DNA of 64,000 nucleotides, taken from contig BCKC01000003.1 in assembly GCA_001600455.1 (NCBI GenBank), forward strand, positions 4,102,206 to 4,166,205. The letters are read 5' to 3'. The stretch is from Endocalyx cinctus (taxonomy: Eukaryota; Ascomycota; Sordariomycetes; Amphisphaeriales; Apiosporaceae). Positions 35,716-46,900 of this stretch are shown here, one piece after another. The translations under genes and the position numbers were made by a program. Under the pieces are notes generated by a model. The model was not told the origin of the DNA. It worked only from the letters and a program-made list of their open reading frames with translations, and searched no databases. The stretch's first letter is position 1; the number at the start of each line of letters is the position of its first letter.

Positions 35716-37612
35716 CTACCACCTGCGCTTCCATCGTACCATCATATCTCGGTCTGGTGGTGATGACCCCATCGCAGCGTATCGTGGGTCATTCCGAGCT
35801 GGCCTGTCCGAAGGTGACCCGTCGAGCTTGACCCATTTCACAAACTGCACATCAAATCGATCGAGCACTAGTCCGACCATAGTGAATATTTCAGCTTTGG
35901 CGAACTGGCGGCCAGGGCAAATCGGCGTCCCACCTCCTATTTTAAGGTTTCCAAGTTTTAGCGATGGTCACACTACTGATACGGAAAATGGTTCTTCGGA
36001 GTGGATGAGTACCTACCGAATGGGAAGAAGGTGCTGGGTCGCCCCGTCATATTAAAAACGCGCTTCCGGCTAATCCTTCCAGATTCGTCTCTCGTTTCGA
36101 TGTACTTGACGTGCCTCTCGGCCCAAAACTCGCTTGCTGGATGATCTGGCCTTCCCCAGTCCCGTTCGCTGTAATGAGCAGCCATTGCTGGCGCCTGTAA
36201 CATGGAACCCTTGGGAATTTCGACCCCATCCAAATGTATTGTCTTGTCAAGCGTCCGGATGATATTCAAACTCATGCGCAAACGTAGGGTCTCTGTGAAG
36301 ATGGATTGCAACAAGGGTAGGGATACTAGTTTCTCGGTGTTGAATCTACCGTTTCCTGCCTCCGACGGGGCGAGTCTCGCCGTAAAAATCTCCTCACGAG
36401 CCGCCTGCAGAATAGATTCATCTTGGAACAGCTCCATCAACATCCACGTGGCTGTGGGGACGGAATTCGAGTTCTGCCTATATGAAGAAAATAAGACGTT
36501 ACAAACTGGGGACATCAGGAATCACGCCCACGAATCAAAGAAAGCATGAGTGCCTTAGCGGCGTGAGATGGAGTTTGAAAGATACACTTACGCAAATAAA
36601 AGAGCCCCCAGGGCTCCATTCAATGCCTGCCGTTCGAACCCGGAATCCATCAGCCACTTGACAAGCTCGCGGCATACCCGAGCCCCGAAACACGGTTCCC
36701 ACTGAGCATCCTTCTCGGGGCCTTCCCAATCGAATCTCTCCAGTGCCTGTGACAGGTGCTGATCTATTGTGGACAAGTAGCGATCGTGTGCTTTGAAGGG
36801 TCGCGGGGTAATCCAGCGGGGAAGGCCCAATATCAAGTTGAAGAACACGCTGTCAAAATCCCAGAACGCGTCCAGAAAGCCCGGGTCCAGCTTTAGCACC
36901 TCGGGACCGAAAAGCGTGCTTATGGCGCACTCGGTTACCTCGTGTCTACAGAAGTGCAGGACGCTGAAGTGCTCGGTCCATTCATCGAGCGGAGATTCCT
37001 GGAGGCGCAGAGAGAGCTGATCCGCGAAGGCGGCTATAACGGGCTCAAATTGCTGCGGTCGGCCCAAGAAATCCTGGTGAATCTTGTGCCTGGCAGCCCA
37101 GTATCGCTTGTCTGGGGGCGTGCCCTCTGTTCCGGGTAGAGGGATTCGGCCAGACCCCGAGCGGTCGTCGGCGAAGCGCTTCACCTCCGCGCTGGAGAAT
37201 TTCCAGAACTTAGGGAAGGCGTGGCGTATGAATATCTCTTCGTACGAAAGCTCGCGCGACGAGAACATGAACTGCACATTTTGCGCGCCCGATACCATGT
37301 ATACGGGCGTGGCACCAAGGTAATACTTAACGATTTGATTGTCATGAAGCGCAGCACTTTTCCGTATCAGCTGCACAAGCGTAAAATCGAATGCTGTCTA
37401 ATCAAAATTACTTACAGTGCTCTTTTTGTGAATTTAGCATTGCGAAATAGGAATTGTAAGCTGTTAAAGACATATGGGATGGGGTCATATAGCTGTGGCG
37501 GATTTTTATTTCCTTCCAAATGGGCAAAGGGCAGAAGAAGCCATCCCAGAGCGGCAAACACAAGAGAGATAACAATGGAGAGTAAAATGGGGTAGTTCAA
37601 TGCAGGTAGCAT
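35716..37612 (-). CDS. Cytochrome P450 of the cluster (CYP7/CYP8-like fungal clan)
   Basis: Four exons on the minus strand: 37612-37416, 37356-36592, 36477-36017 and 35936-35716; 547 residues. One N-terminal membrane helix (about 8-30) anchors it to the ER. The K-helix motif is ETLR. The heme loop FPFGGGTPICPG is completed only by splicing the last intron, putting the thiolate at about Cys481. The I-helix segment (ALLFAQNSNSVPTATW) lacks the usual acid-Thr pair and instead has the Asn/Pro pattern seen in CYP7- and prostacyclin-synthase-like enzymes. The N-terminal junction (59-nt intron) is chosen because it alone preserves frame and restores a conserved VVxYYLG-like strand. The likely role is oxidation of the polyketide scaffold; position and chemistry are unknown. 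Confidence 0.9.
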
Positions 37613-38418
37613 GATTTCAACAATAGTTACGCGGCTAAATATGAAGATCGAGGTCTGATTACTTAGTAGGCCGGGGCAATCACGAATGTTGAATCAGTAT
37701 TTGTTCGGGGGCTCAATAAAGGGTATTTTCTCTGGAAATACGAGTTTAGAGAAAATCAGACAGTTATTCTCACCCTGCAGATAAAGCTCCACAGGGATGA
37801 GCCGCTGTGCCGACATTGAGTGACCCCTCGTAATGACCTCCAACTGACCTCGACCCACCACTCCATGGGGTAAAGGACCTCAGGAGCCCAGGGGCTCCCT
37901 TGACTAATCATAACATACATTCGTTTTTTTAAAGATAAATCAAATCGATGGACGAACATGAGGTTTGGTCAGCTCAGAGGTCGGTCAGCAACTCGGATGA
38001 ATGTAAGTAATTAGATGCTATCTGTATTTGCCATCGACGAGTCTATACAGTTTATTGAGGTACTAGTTAGGACCTTTCCAATGAGAAAATATAATTAGAG
38101 GCAGCAAATGGAAATCAAAAAGTGCATGGAAAACACATTTTCCCTTAGGTTGAAGGCTTGAAGTGGGTTGTCCTAAGTCATGCTAACTAACTTATATAGG
38201 GTATTCAGACGAGGATCTGTTGTACACTTATGACCTATGTATCCAGGCCATCCCATACCACTCCCACGATGGAACACTCATTTGTGCACTCTTCGTTCTT
38301 ACAATTCAAACTTAGTACTCCTTTACTCTGTCTTGCACAACCTGGGGCTATAGATACCTCCGCAATCCTCCAATCCGCTAGGGCAACCCACAACGTGGCA
38401 CGCTAAACTAACCTACTC
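37613..38418. other. Spacer between P450 and membrane protein genes
   Basis: P450 promoter on the left and the 3' end of the membrane protein gene on the right. No coding segment or RNA is seen. Confidence 0.5.
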
Positions 38419-39817
38419 TCAAAAAGGGGTAGCTCGGTCGTGGTGATGATGGAGAGTCCGCATGGGCTCCGCTAGAGCCTCATGGGTCGCGGACGTTCCC
38501 GATTCACCATCCCCCCAAACAGGAAAGGGACCGCCCGTAGCCGTGGATGTCGTCTTGGGAGTCAACCACTCCTCATCGTCGCGCAATCTACCATTACTCG
38601 ACTTCTGGCCGATTGTCTGGAAACTAAACACTTGCGGCTGTTCCATTATCTCACGCTTGCTGTGGTTGCTTTGGGAAGAGAAGAAGGTCGATTTCAGTGT
38701 TTGGAATAGGTGGAAATCTGGGATTATGGAGCGGTGCAACGGCGCACAGCAGCATATGACACTCGTGGCCATTTGGATGAGTAACCACGGGAGATCGGTA
38801 CCAGTTATAGCTATAGCGGAGAACATAACGAAGGTTAGCGCACTTGACCAGCTGAGCGTGAGTATTATGAGATGAGAGTCCAAAACTTACCGACTGTCCC
38901 GTATACCAGCGCGATTTTGATGAGACCGATGACTCCGGACCTAGCGTAGTAAGTAGGTAAGTATGATAATCGACTAAAGTTTTCTTGTTTTACTTACAAG
39001 CCACCGAGGATGAACAGAATGCTCAGCTTAATCTTGGCCGAAGCTGGCATTTTTAACACCGCTACCATATATATAGCCATGAAAATCATGACGAAATCAA
39101 TGAAAGAGTTTACAGTCTCTCCACCCGCTACCACTTGTTGGCTGTTGGTACAAGTACCAGGAATAGTATGGTCCCATAGTTTGGCTACCGGGAAACAGAC
39201 AAACCAGCGCAAGAAGAACATTGATATGAACCACAGTGTCTGTAAGGTCGCCACGGCGTATGTAAGGTACCTAAACACGGTGTGGACCGAAAAAAGGCGA
39301 TAGTATACGACGAGGAGGCTTAGTTTTGCGGCAGTTTGATTGATCGGATAGAACGTGTTGACGACATATCCGGTCTAGGCTAGCTAGTAAGCATGGGAAA
39401 ATGTGAAGGACATGGTTTTCATGCGTATCTTCACTCACTTTGATGATCTTTTCCGTGAGCTCTTTGGGAATTTCACCAGGCTTAAGTACGTCACGACCAT
39501 TCTCCACGATGACGCCTGAAATGCGCACCACTTTGTTAGACTCGCCAGCATCGCGTGCGCCCCATAACTAGGGACATGGCGGTGGGAATAGGGTTTGGAG
39601 GCATTTTAATGTACATACTGAACAGGGCGAATGCCACCCAGACCAAAAAGAAGAAGAGTGCCGTGAGGGCTAGCCAGTCTTCGGCCCCGATCCGTCTGCC
39701 ATTAGACTTTGCCATGGAAAAGCGAAGAACGGTGAGAAGAACGCATATAGGGGTAGTGACGACGCAAATGAAAAACGCTGCGCGTTGATCCGGATTGTTG
39801 AGCGCCGCCCACGCCAT
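38419..39817 (-). CDS. Rhodopsin-like seven-helix integral membrane protein
   Basis: Five exons on the minus strand: 39817-39619, 39515-39439, 39374-38998, 38940-38891 and 38810-38419; 364 residues with all phases consistent. Hydrophobic helices follow one another from residue 12 on (FFICVVTTPICVLLTVL, LALTALFFFLVWVAFAL, LSLLVVYYRLF and so on). The family hallmarks are RIGAEDWLAL after helix 1, FYPINQTAAKLSLL before helix 4, and the TDLPWLLIQ / VICCCAPLHRSIIP pair around helix 7, as in the fungal PTH11/rhodopsin-domain group. A 95-residue hydrophilic tail ends in a His cluster. Such proteins recur in fungal metabolite clusters, with roles proposed in sensing or export that are poorly established. 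It is divergent from the PKS and probably co-regulated. Confidence 0.85.
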
Positions 39818-40031
39818 GATTGAGCTAAGAGTATTCCTGAATTGTCTTTGCTATTTGATAATCTAATCGACGAGGAATACAAGTAGAGTAGAGGGGAAAG
39901 CAAGGAAATTGAGCAAGGGAATCCGCCTGTCCTGTATTATCAGGAAGTAGAGGAATCCGTCGCCATTGGGACAGAGGCTTTGGACATGAGGAATTTCTTA
40001 GATAATACTGATCGCATCCGACTGTTCGGTT

Positions 40032-40074
40032 GGGGTTTGGGGTTGGGGGGAGGACGAAAAAGGGGTGCGGGGTG
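40032..40074 (+). repeat. G-run block (possible G-quadruplex)
   Basis: Five runs of at least four G in 43 bases: two GGGG and one GGGGGG close together, then GGGG-TGC-GGGG after an 11-base gap. It lies about 200 bases upstream of the membrane-protein start and 0.9 kb upstream of the PKS. Confidence 0.6.
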
Positions 40075-40227
40075 GTGCAGAGAAAGTGTCTATTATTAGA
40101 AAATTTACTGCAGAATCGTGTTAGCGAGATGAGGGGCTTAATCATCAAGTAGCGTTCAAGGTGGCCAATGAAGAGTTTACATTGGCTTACTATGCGCTGT
40201 TATGCGCATTCGGATGCACGTTCGGAA

Positions 40228-40283
40228 GTGTGGTTCGGAGGTGTGGTAGGGGGTGTGGTAGGGGGTGTGATTGGGGATGTGGT
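40228..40283 (+). repeat. GTGTGGTAGGGG minisatellite-like block
   Basis: Four to five imperfect tandem units of about 12 bp (GTGTGGTTCGGAG, GTGTGGTAGGGG, GTGTGGTAGGGG, GTGTGATTGGGGA), G-rich on the plus strand. Confidence 0.65.
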
Positions 40284-40987
40284 ATTGCGTGCTTTGGAGA
40301 TGAAATAACTAGTTGGGTAGGGCTGAAAGTATGTGCAAAGTACGGATACGGTAGCACCCATTTAATTCGAGCTTTCCAAATGCATTATTTTTAAAATATG
40401 AGGCTAGATTAAGTCACCCTCATTGGCGTCAATTATCACCTAGGTATCATTGCATAGGCACTACTCTAATCTTCGGATTCGATCCTAAAAAGAAAAGAAG
40501 CTGCGGAGTAACACTGCGTAATTTCTTGAAGCTTCTCGTTTGAAGGATTCTTATCTTGTTACCTCTTGATATCGGAGTAGCAGGTTAATGCAGTAGGTAT
40601 CATCAATACCACGTAGACTCATTGAGCCTGCCGAGACCTGCCCGTCTAGAGATCCGGTCTTGCATGATTCAACCCACGTTGTAACAAAGATGGGAAGAAT
40701 GAGATCCCCGTGAACTCTATAACAGTATTACGTAGCTTTAGATATTCTTGCGTGTCATTCAGCTATCTTCGCGATGGAGTGCATATCTGGAGAATATACC
40801 GAATACCATCTCACTGTTACCCAAGTAGCGTTAAGCCAGCACGAGCCTGATCCCACGAGCACAGATCTAGATTTGATCAAAACTTAGGCTTACTCCCAAA
40901 CTGAATAACAGCACGCGGTAGGAATACTAACGCAGAGAGAAAAGCGATAAAGAAAGGCAAGAAAGGGGGGAAAACTTGACGCTTATT

Positions 40988-43900
40988 ATGAATCGCCACG
41001 ATCATGGGGAGCCAGTGACCATCATAGGGAGCGCGTGCCGGCTTGCTGGTTCCGTCTCATCACCGTCCCAATTATGGGACCTCCTCTCTGAGCCTCGAGA
41101 GGTTGGCCAGGAAATTTTATCGTCTCGATTCGCCTCCCAGGGGTTCTATCACCCAAATGGAAAGTATCACGGACACACAAATGTTACGCGTGCATATTTT
41201 CTCGATGACGACCCAACTGTGTTCGATGCCGAATTCTTCGGCGTTAGACCGGCCGAGGCAAAAGCTCTGGATCCGCAACAGAGAATTTTACTCGAAGTAG
41301 CCTACGAAGCAATAGAATCGGCTGGTCTATCAATGGGTAGCCTCAGGGGCAGCGATACTGCGGTATATGTGGGTTCCATGTCTGATGACTACGGCAACAT
41401 GCTCCTCCGGGATGTCAAACAGACCCCGACGTATTATGCTACTGGGGCAGCACGCAGTATCTTGTCTAATAGAATATCTTATTTCTTTGATTGGCACGGC
41501 CCGTCTGTTTCGATCGATACCGCATGCTCTTCTAGTCTCGTTGCCGTTCACCTAGCTGTGCAAGCCCTGCGAGCTGGTGATTGCGCCTTGGCCTTGGTAT
41601 GTGGCACAAACTTGATCCTCGAGCCGGAAAATTTCATAATCGAAAGCAAACTTGGCATGCTTTCTCCAGAAGGTCGCTGTCGTATGTGGGATCAAGAAGC
41701 CAATGGCTATGGCCGAGGGGAGGGTGTGGCTGTCTTGGTACTTAAAACCTTGAAGGCAGCGCTGGCAGACGGCGATGACATTGAATGTGTCATCAGAGAG
41801 ACCGGTTTAAATCAAGATGGAGCAACTACAGGTACGCAAGTAATACTGCCTCCATATGCATTCATGCTCATTGTATTGCAATCATGAGAGAATAAGTAGC
41901 TTGATCTTCATCTCTCTCATCAGCAGGGCTAACATTTAGAACAAGGAATAACCATGCCTAGCGCAACGGCACAAGCTGATCTCATACGCAAAACGTATGC
42001 GAAGGCTGGTCTTGATCTTTCCAACGCTGCTCATCGTCCCCATTTCTTTGAGGCCCATGGAACAGGGACACCGGCTGGCGATCCGGTCGAAGCCGAAGCA
42101 ATTTACAACGTTTTTGGCGGGAGGAAAGATTCTCGACCCCTTCACGTAGGATCCGTAAAAACAGTTTTCGGTCACACAGAAGGTGCGGCTGGTATTGTTG
42201 CAGTCCTCAAAACAAGCTTAGCCCTGCAAAACAGGTGTATCCCACCAAACCTCCATTTCCATCAGCTTAGCGACCGGGTCGCCCCATTCTACGAGGGTCT
42301 TAAGATACCATGTAAAGCTGAGGCATGGCCGGTCATTGAAGGCGAGAATAGAAAGGCGAGCGTCAATAGCTTTGGGTTTGTGAGTTCCCCCAGGAGATAT
42401 CGCCTCCTTCTATTTTTTTCGCGAATCTGGGAAATGTGGGAAATACACTTGAGACTGACCATTCAAAGGGAGGCGCCAATGCTCACGCCATACTAGAAGA
42501 TTTCCCCATCGGAGAGACCAAAACGGAAATTGAAAGCCCTCTCTATACCCCCTTCCTATTCTCGGCATTCTCCGAGGATTCCCTGAATGCCCTTATTCGT
42601 CGATGGGTGGATTTTCTCAACAACAATCAAGAGAATATCAACCTGCACGACCTCGCATGGACCTTGAGAAGCCGCCGAACCGTCTTCAACTGGAGGGCTT
42701 CGTTTGTTGCCGCATCACTTAGTGACTTACACGTTAAACTTAGTAGTCACGTCAGCAATGAGGGTCAGGTACAACTTTCAGCTGTAAGGGCCATTCCAGG
42801 CATAAGACAACGGTTGTTAGGGGTATTCACGGGTCAAGGCGCTCAGTACCCTCGAATGGGAGCTGAATTGGTTCAGCATTCTGAAACCGCGAGAAGAATT
42901 ATTGGAAAATTGGAGTCTTTCCTTCGGGAACTACCCAACGGCGATGCGCCCGACTGGTCTCTTTCCGACGAACTTCAACTCTCTGCGTCTTCTTCTCGAA
43001 TCCACGAGGCATCCGTTTCCCAGCCACTTTGTACCGCGGTCCAGATTCTTCTGGTCGACATCCTTAAGCTGGGAGGAGTCAGTTTTGATGTCGTAGTGGG
43101 CCACTCATCAGGTGAGCGAAACAAGAATTACTGCATCCCCCTGTATCCCTCCTTTCCATCTTCCTCTGGCTATTTAACTAAAATAACGCAGGTGAAATAG
43201 CAGCCGCTTATGCCGCGGGGTTCTTAACGGCTCGAGATGCTATGTGCATCGCGTATTATCGGGGACTAAGCGTTCGAAAATCTTGCAGTCCGAACGGATC
43301 AGATATCAAAGGCGCGATGCTGGCTGTCGGGACCTCTCTTGAAGATGCTTCCGAATTATGTGCTGACAGGGTCTTCAATGGCCGAATCACAGTAGCGGCC
43401 TCGAATTCTCCACTTGCTGTCACTATCTCAGGGGATTCTGATGCTATTACGGAACTTGAAGATGTGCTGGCAGATGAAGGTATCTTCCATCGCCGCTTAA
43501 AAGTTGATAGAGCCTATCACTCGCCACATATGTTACCTTGTTATGATAACTACATCAGCTCATTACACGACTGTGGGATAACTCCACTGCAGCCGCGGGA
43601 CGAAGATTCAATATGGATTTCCAGCACATCGGGGGAGCAATTCACCGATGACGTATCTCGACTGACCGGTTCGTATTGGGCAGACAACCTGACTCATCCT
43701 GTCATGTTTTCTCAGGCGATACGCTCCGCCTTTGCCATCCAGCCATGCGATTTATTACTTGAACTCGGTCCACATCCGAGTCTAAAGAGCCCCACGGCCT
43801 CGACAATTGCGAGCTGTCTCGGCAAAGAACTTCCGTATCATGGAACTCTTATGCGTGGTGTCAACGCTCTTGAAGCAGTGTCATCAGTGTACGGATTTCT

Positions 43901-46900
43901 GTGGTCCCATATTAATCCAGCCTCTATCGATATCGACCGCTATGAAAGTGGGATGAGGGATATAGATCATGTGCGATCGTATCGTCTCATAAAAGGCCTC
44001 CCGACATATGCCTGGAATCATAGCGTCCAGTACTGGCATGAATCTCGAGCGTCGCGCAAATTCCGAAACCGCGTAGACAGGGTGCATCCCCTTCTAGGAC
44101 ACTATTCTACGGACAGTGCTCCTCATAACCTGTGTTGGAACCATTTGCTCCGCGTCGCAGAGATGGAGTGGCTTAGTGGGCATCGCGTTCAGAACGAGGT
44201 TGTGTTTCCGGCCGCCGCTTACGTCTGCTCCGCTATAGAGGCGGCCAAGATAATGGGACACGTTTCCAAAACCCCTGAACAGGCTGTTCGCCTGATCGAG
44301 CTTCACAACTTCATGATACACCAGGCTATTCCGCTCGGTGAGCTTGATGATGGCATCGAAGTGGTCATATCTCTTTCCAATATTTCTAGAGATTCAGACC
44401 GGGTGAAAGCCCACTTCGCGTATTCTGCCGATTTCTCATCTCAGAATGTCGGCGACCTGGGCTTAGCGGCCAGCTGCGATGTCGAAGTGATACTGGGGGA
44501 AGCAGATGCGTCTCTGCTAAGCAAGAGGAAGAAGCTCCCAGCTCACATGATAGAAGTCGAAGCTAAGCAGTTTTACGCCGCTCTTAATGACCTGGGTTAT
44601 AACTTTAGTGGCAGTTTTCGTTCGCTATCGTCCTTGCGCCGGAAAAGATTTTGCTCAACCACTACAGTAACTCCGTGGATGTTCAGTGACGACCAATATA
44701 GCAGCTTGCTCATACATCCAACGGAGCTAGATGCATCGCTACAGTCCATCATGCTCGCATATAGCTACCCATACGACGAGAGTTTACGCACTATCCACCT
44801 ACCTACCAGGTTCCGGTCTATTACCGTAAACCTGGCAGCCTCTGGAAGCGCCACGAAAAAGATGGCACAACCGCTTGCAGTTGATGCGATAATAGTGCCT
44901 GACCCAATAAACAGTCGAGCCATTACGGGCCATGCCGTCATCACTGATAGCGAATATGCGCATGCTATGGTTCAAGTCCATGGCGCAGTCTTCATACCTT
45001 TGGGGGGTGGTGCATTTGAAGGGGAGAGAAAAATATTTTCCAACCTGCGCTGGGTCATCTCTCAACCAGACGGAGCCGCAGCCGCTCGTAAGGTCACTTC
45101 CAGCCAAGATAACTACAAAGTCAGGATTGAACTACTTGAGCGAATGGCAATCTTCTTTTTTAGGATGTTCGACCGGGAAGTTCCCCAGGATAGCCTGGCC
45201 AGACTCCAAAGCCCCACAAGCAATTATCTGCGCTTAGCTCGTCACGTCCTAGACATCGTCGATGCTGGAACTCATAAGTGGGCACAGGCTGATTGGCGGC
45301 AAGATACTGAGCAAGATATTTATAATCAGAGCATAGAGTTAGCTCACCTGCCAGACGTTCAGATCATGCATTTTGTTGGGTCAAAAATGCCAAGTGTTCT
45401 TTCCGGCGAGGGCACGATGCTGCAATATTTCCGCTCAGACGGCGGTAATATCCTGGATCGCTACTACGCCAATGCACTAGGTTTGAAAGAATCTGCTGAG
45501 TGGGTGGGACAAACTGTCAGGCAGATCGCCAATCGTTACCGTCACATGAATATCCTCGAGATTGGTGCCGGTACAGGTAGTGCGACCAAGGCAATATTCC
45601 GCAGCATTAACGAAAATTTCCGATCATATTCTTACACGGACATCTCTACTGCCTTCTTTGATAGTGCGTCTTCGACCTTCGAGCATCAAAGAAACCGAAT
45701 GCTCTTCAAGGCTTTCAATGTCGAGGCTGACCCATTAGATCAGGGCTATGAGGAGGGAGCCTACGACTTGGTGGTATGCTTCTTCGTTCTGCATGCTACA
45801 TCCGATATCGAGCGTTGCCTACGTAATATTCGCAAGCTTCTCAAGCCTGGCGGGTACCTTGTCGTCGGCGAAGGTCAAGATGCGTGGGAAGGTGCTGCCA
45901 CAATGGGCTTCATTTTTGGGACCCTGTCGGGCTGGTGGGCTGGCGAAAAGTCAGGGAGAGTCCTGTCACCTTACGTTTCCCCGGCACACTGGGATAAGCT
46001 CCTGAAGCAATCTGGATTTTCAGGGGTGGACACGTGCCCTCCTGTGGAGTTCCAGGAGTTGTACAGCGTGTACCATTTTGTGTCACAGGCTGTCGATAAT
46101 TCCATCAATTTTCTGAGAAGCCCTTCGACCCAAGACATCTCCTTACGACCGGTTCCGCCGATAAAGCAATTGGTTATTGTTGGTGGACAGACGGCTCAAA
46201 CTTCACGCTTGGTCAACGGCATTATGAGCATCTTCTCCGCTCACAAGTATGCAGCAGAATGTTGTTCATTCCCTACCTTGTTAGATGTCGACTATGAGAT
46301 GATCAGACCGGACACAACGGTACTGAGCCTGACAGAACTAGACCATCCCGTTTTCAAGGATATCACACCAAGCCGCTTTGAGGCCCTGAAAAAGATGTTT
46401 GAAACTGGAAAACGGTTACTGTGGGTAACCAGCTCTCGACTGGAAGATGAGCCGTTCTCGAATATGACAGTGGGCTTTGGTCGTGTATCAAGCAATGAAA
46501 CACCAGACCTACGTCTCCAGCAGCTTGATATTGTCGATCCGGCTACCATAAATATCGAGATATTAGCCGACATTCTCTTGCGCTTTCACGCTGTCCCTAT
46601 CATCACTGGGAAAGATGATCGAATTTTGTGGACGCTCGAGTCCGAACTAATGATCAATAAGTATGGCTGCGAGATCATCTGTCGCCTTGAACATAACTCG
46701 GAGCTGAATGACCGAGGCATTTCGAATCGTCGCTCTGTTCTCCACGAAGTTGATCTTGTAACCTCACAAAAGCCCATAGCGCTACAATATGAATCTGGAA
46801 CCCTTAATCTTGTAGAGTTACCTCGTAATGCTCCTGTGCAGAACATTGGCTCGGAAGATGTGATAACTCTACGGACAAGATTTTCAACACTTTCTGCGGT

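Larger units (their letters stand above)
39818..40987. promoter_or_regulatory. Divergent promoter region, membrane protein / PKS
   Basis: The 1.17-kb intergenic region that must drive both the PKS and the divergent membrane protein gene. It contains two G-rich blocks on the plus strand, 40032-40074 (runs of four to six G) and 40228-40283 (repeats of GTGTGGTAGGGG type). No open frame is convincing. Confidence 0.6.

Noticed and set aside
37412..37612. Independent 66-residue membrane peptide
   Set aside because: It is the first exon of the P450, joined by a 59-nt intron to the catalytic domain.
40976..40987. Longer PKS start at an upstream TTG
   Set aside because: TTG is not a normal start in a fungal nuclear gene; the ATG at 40988 lies directly before the KS domain.
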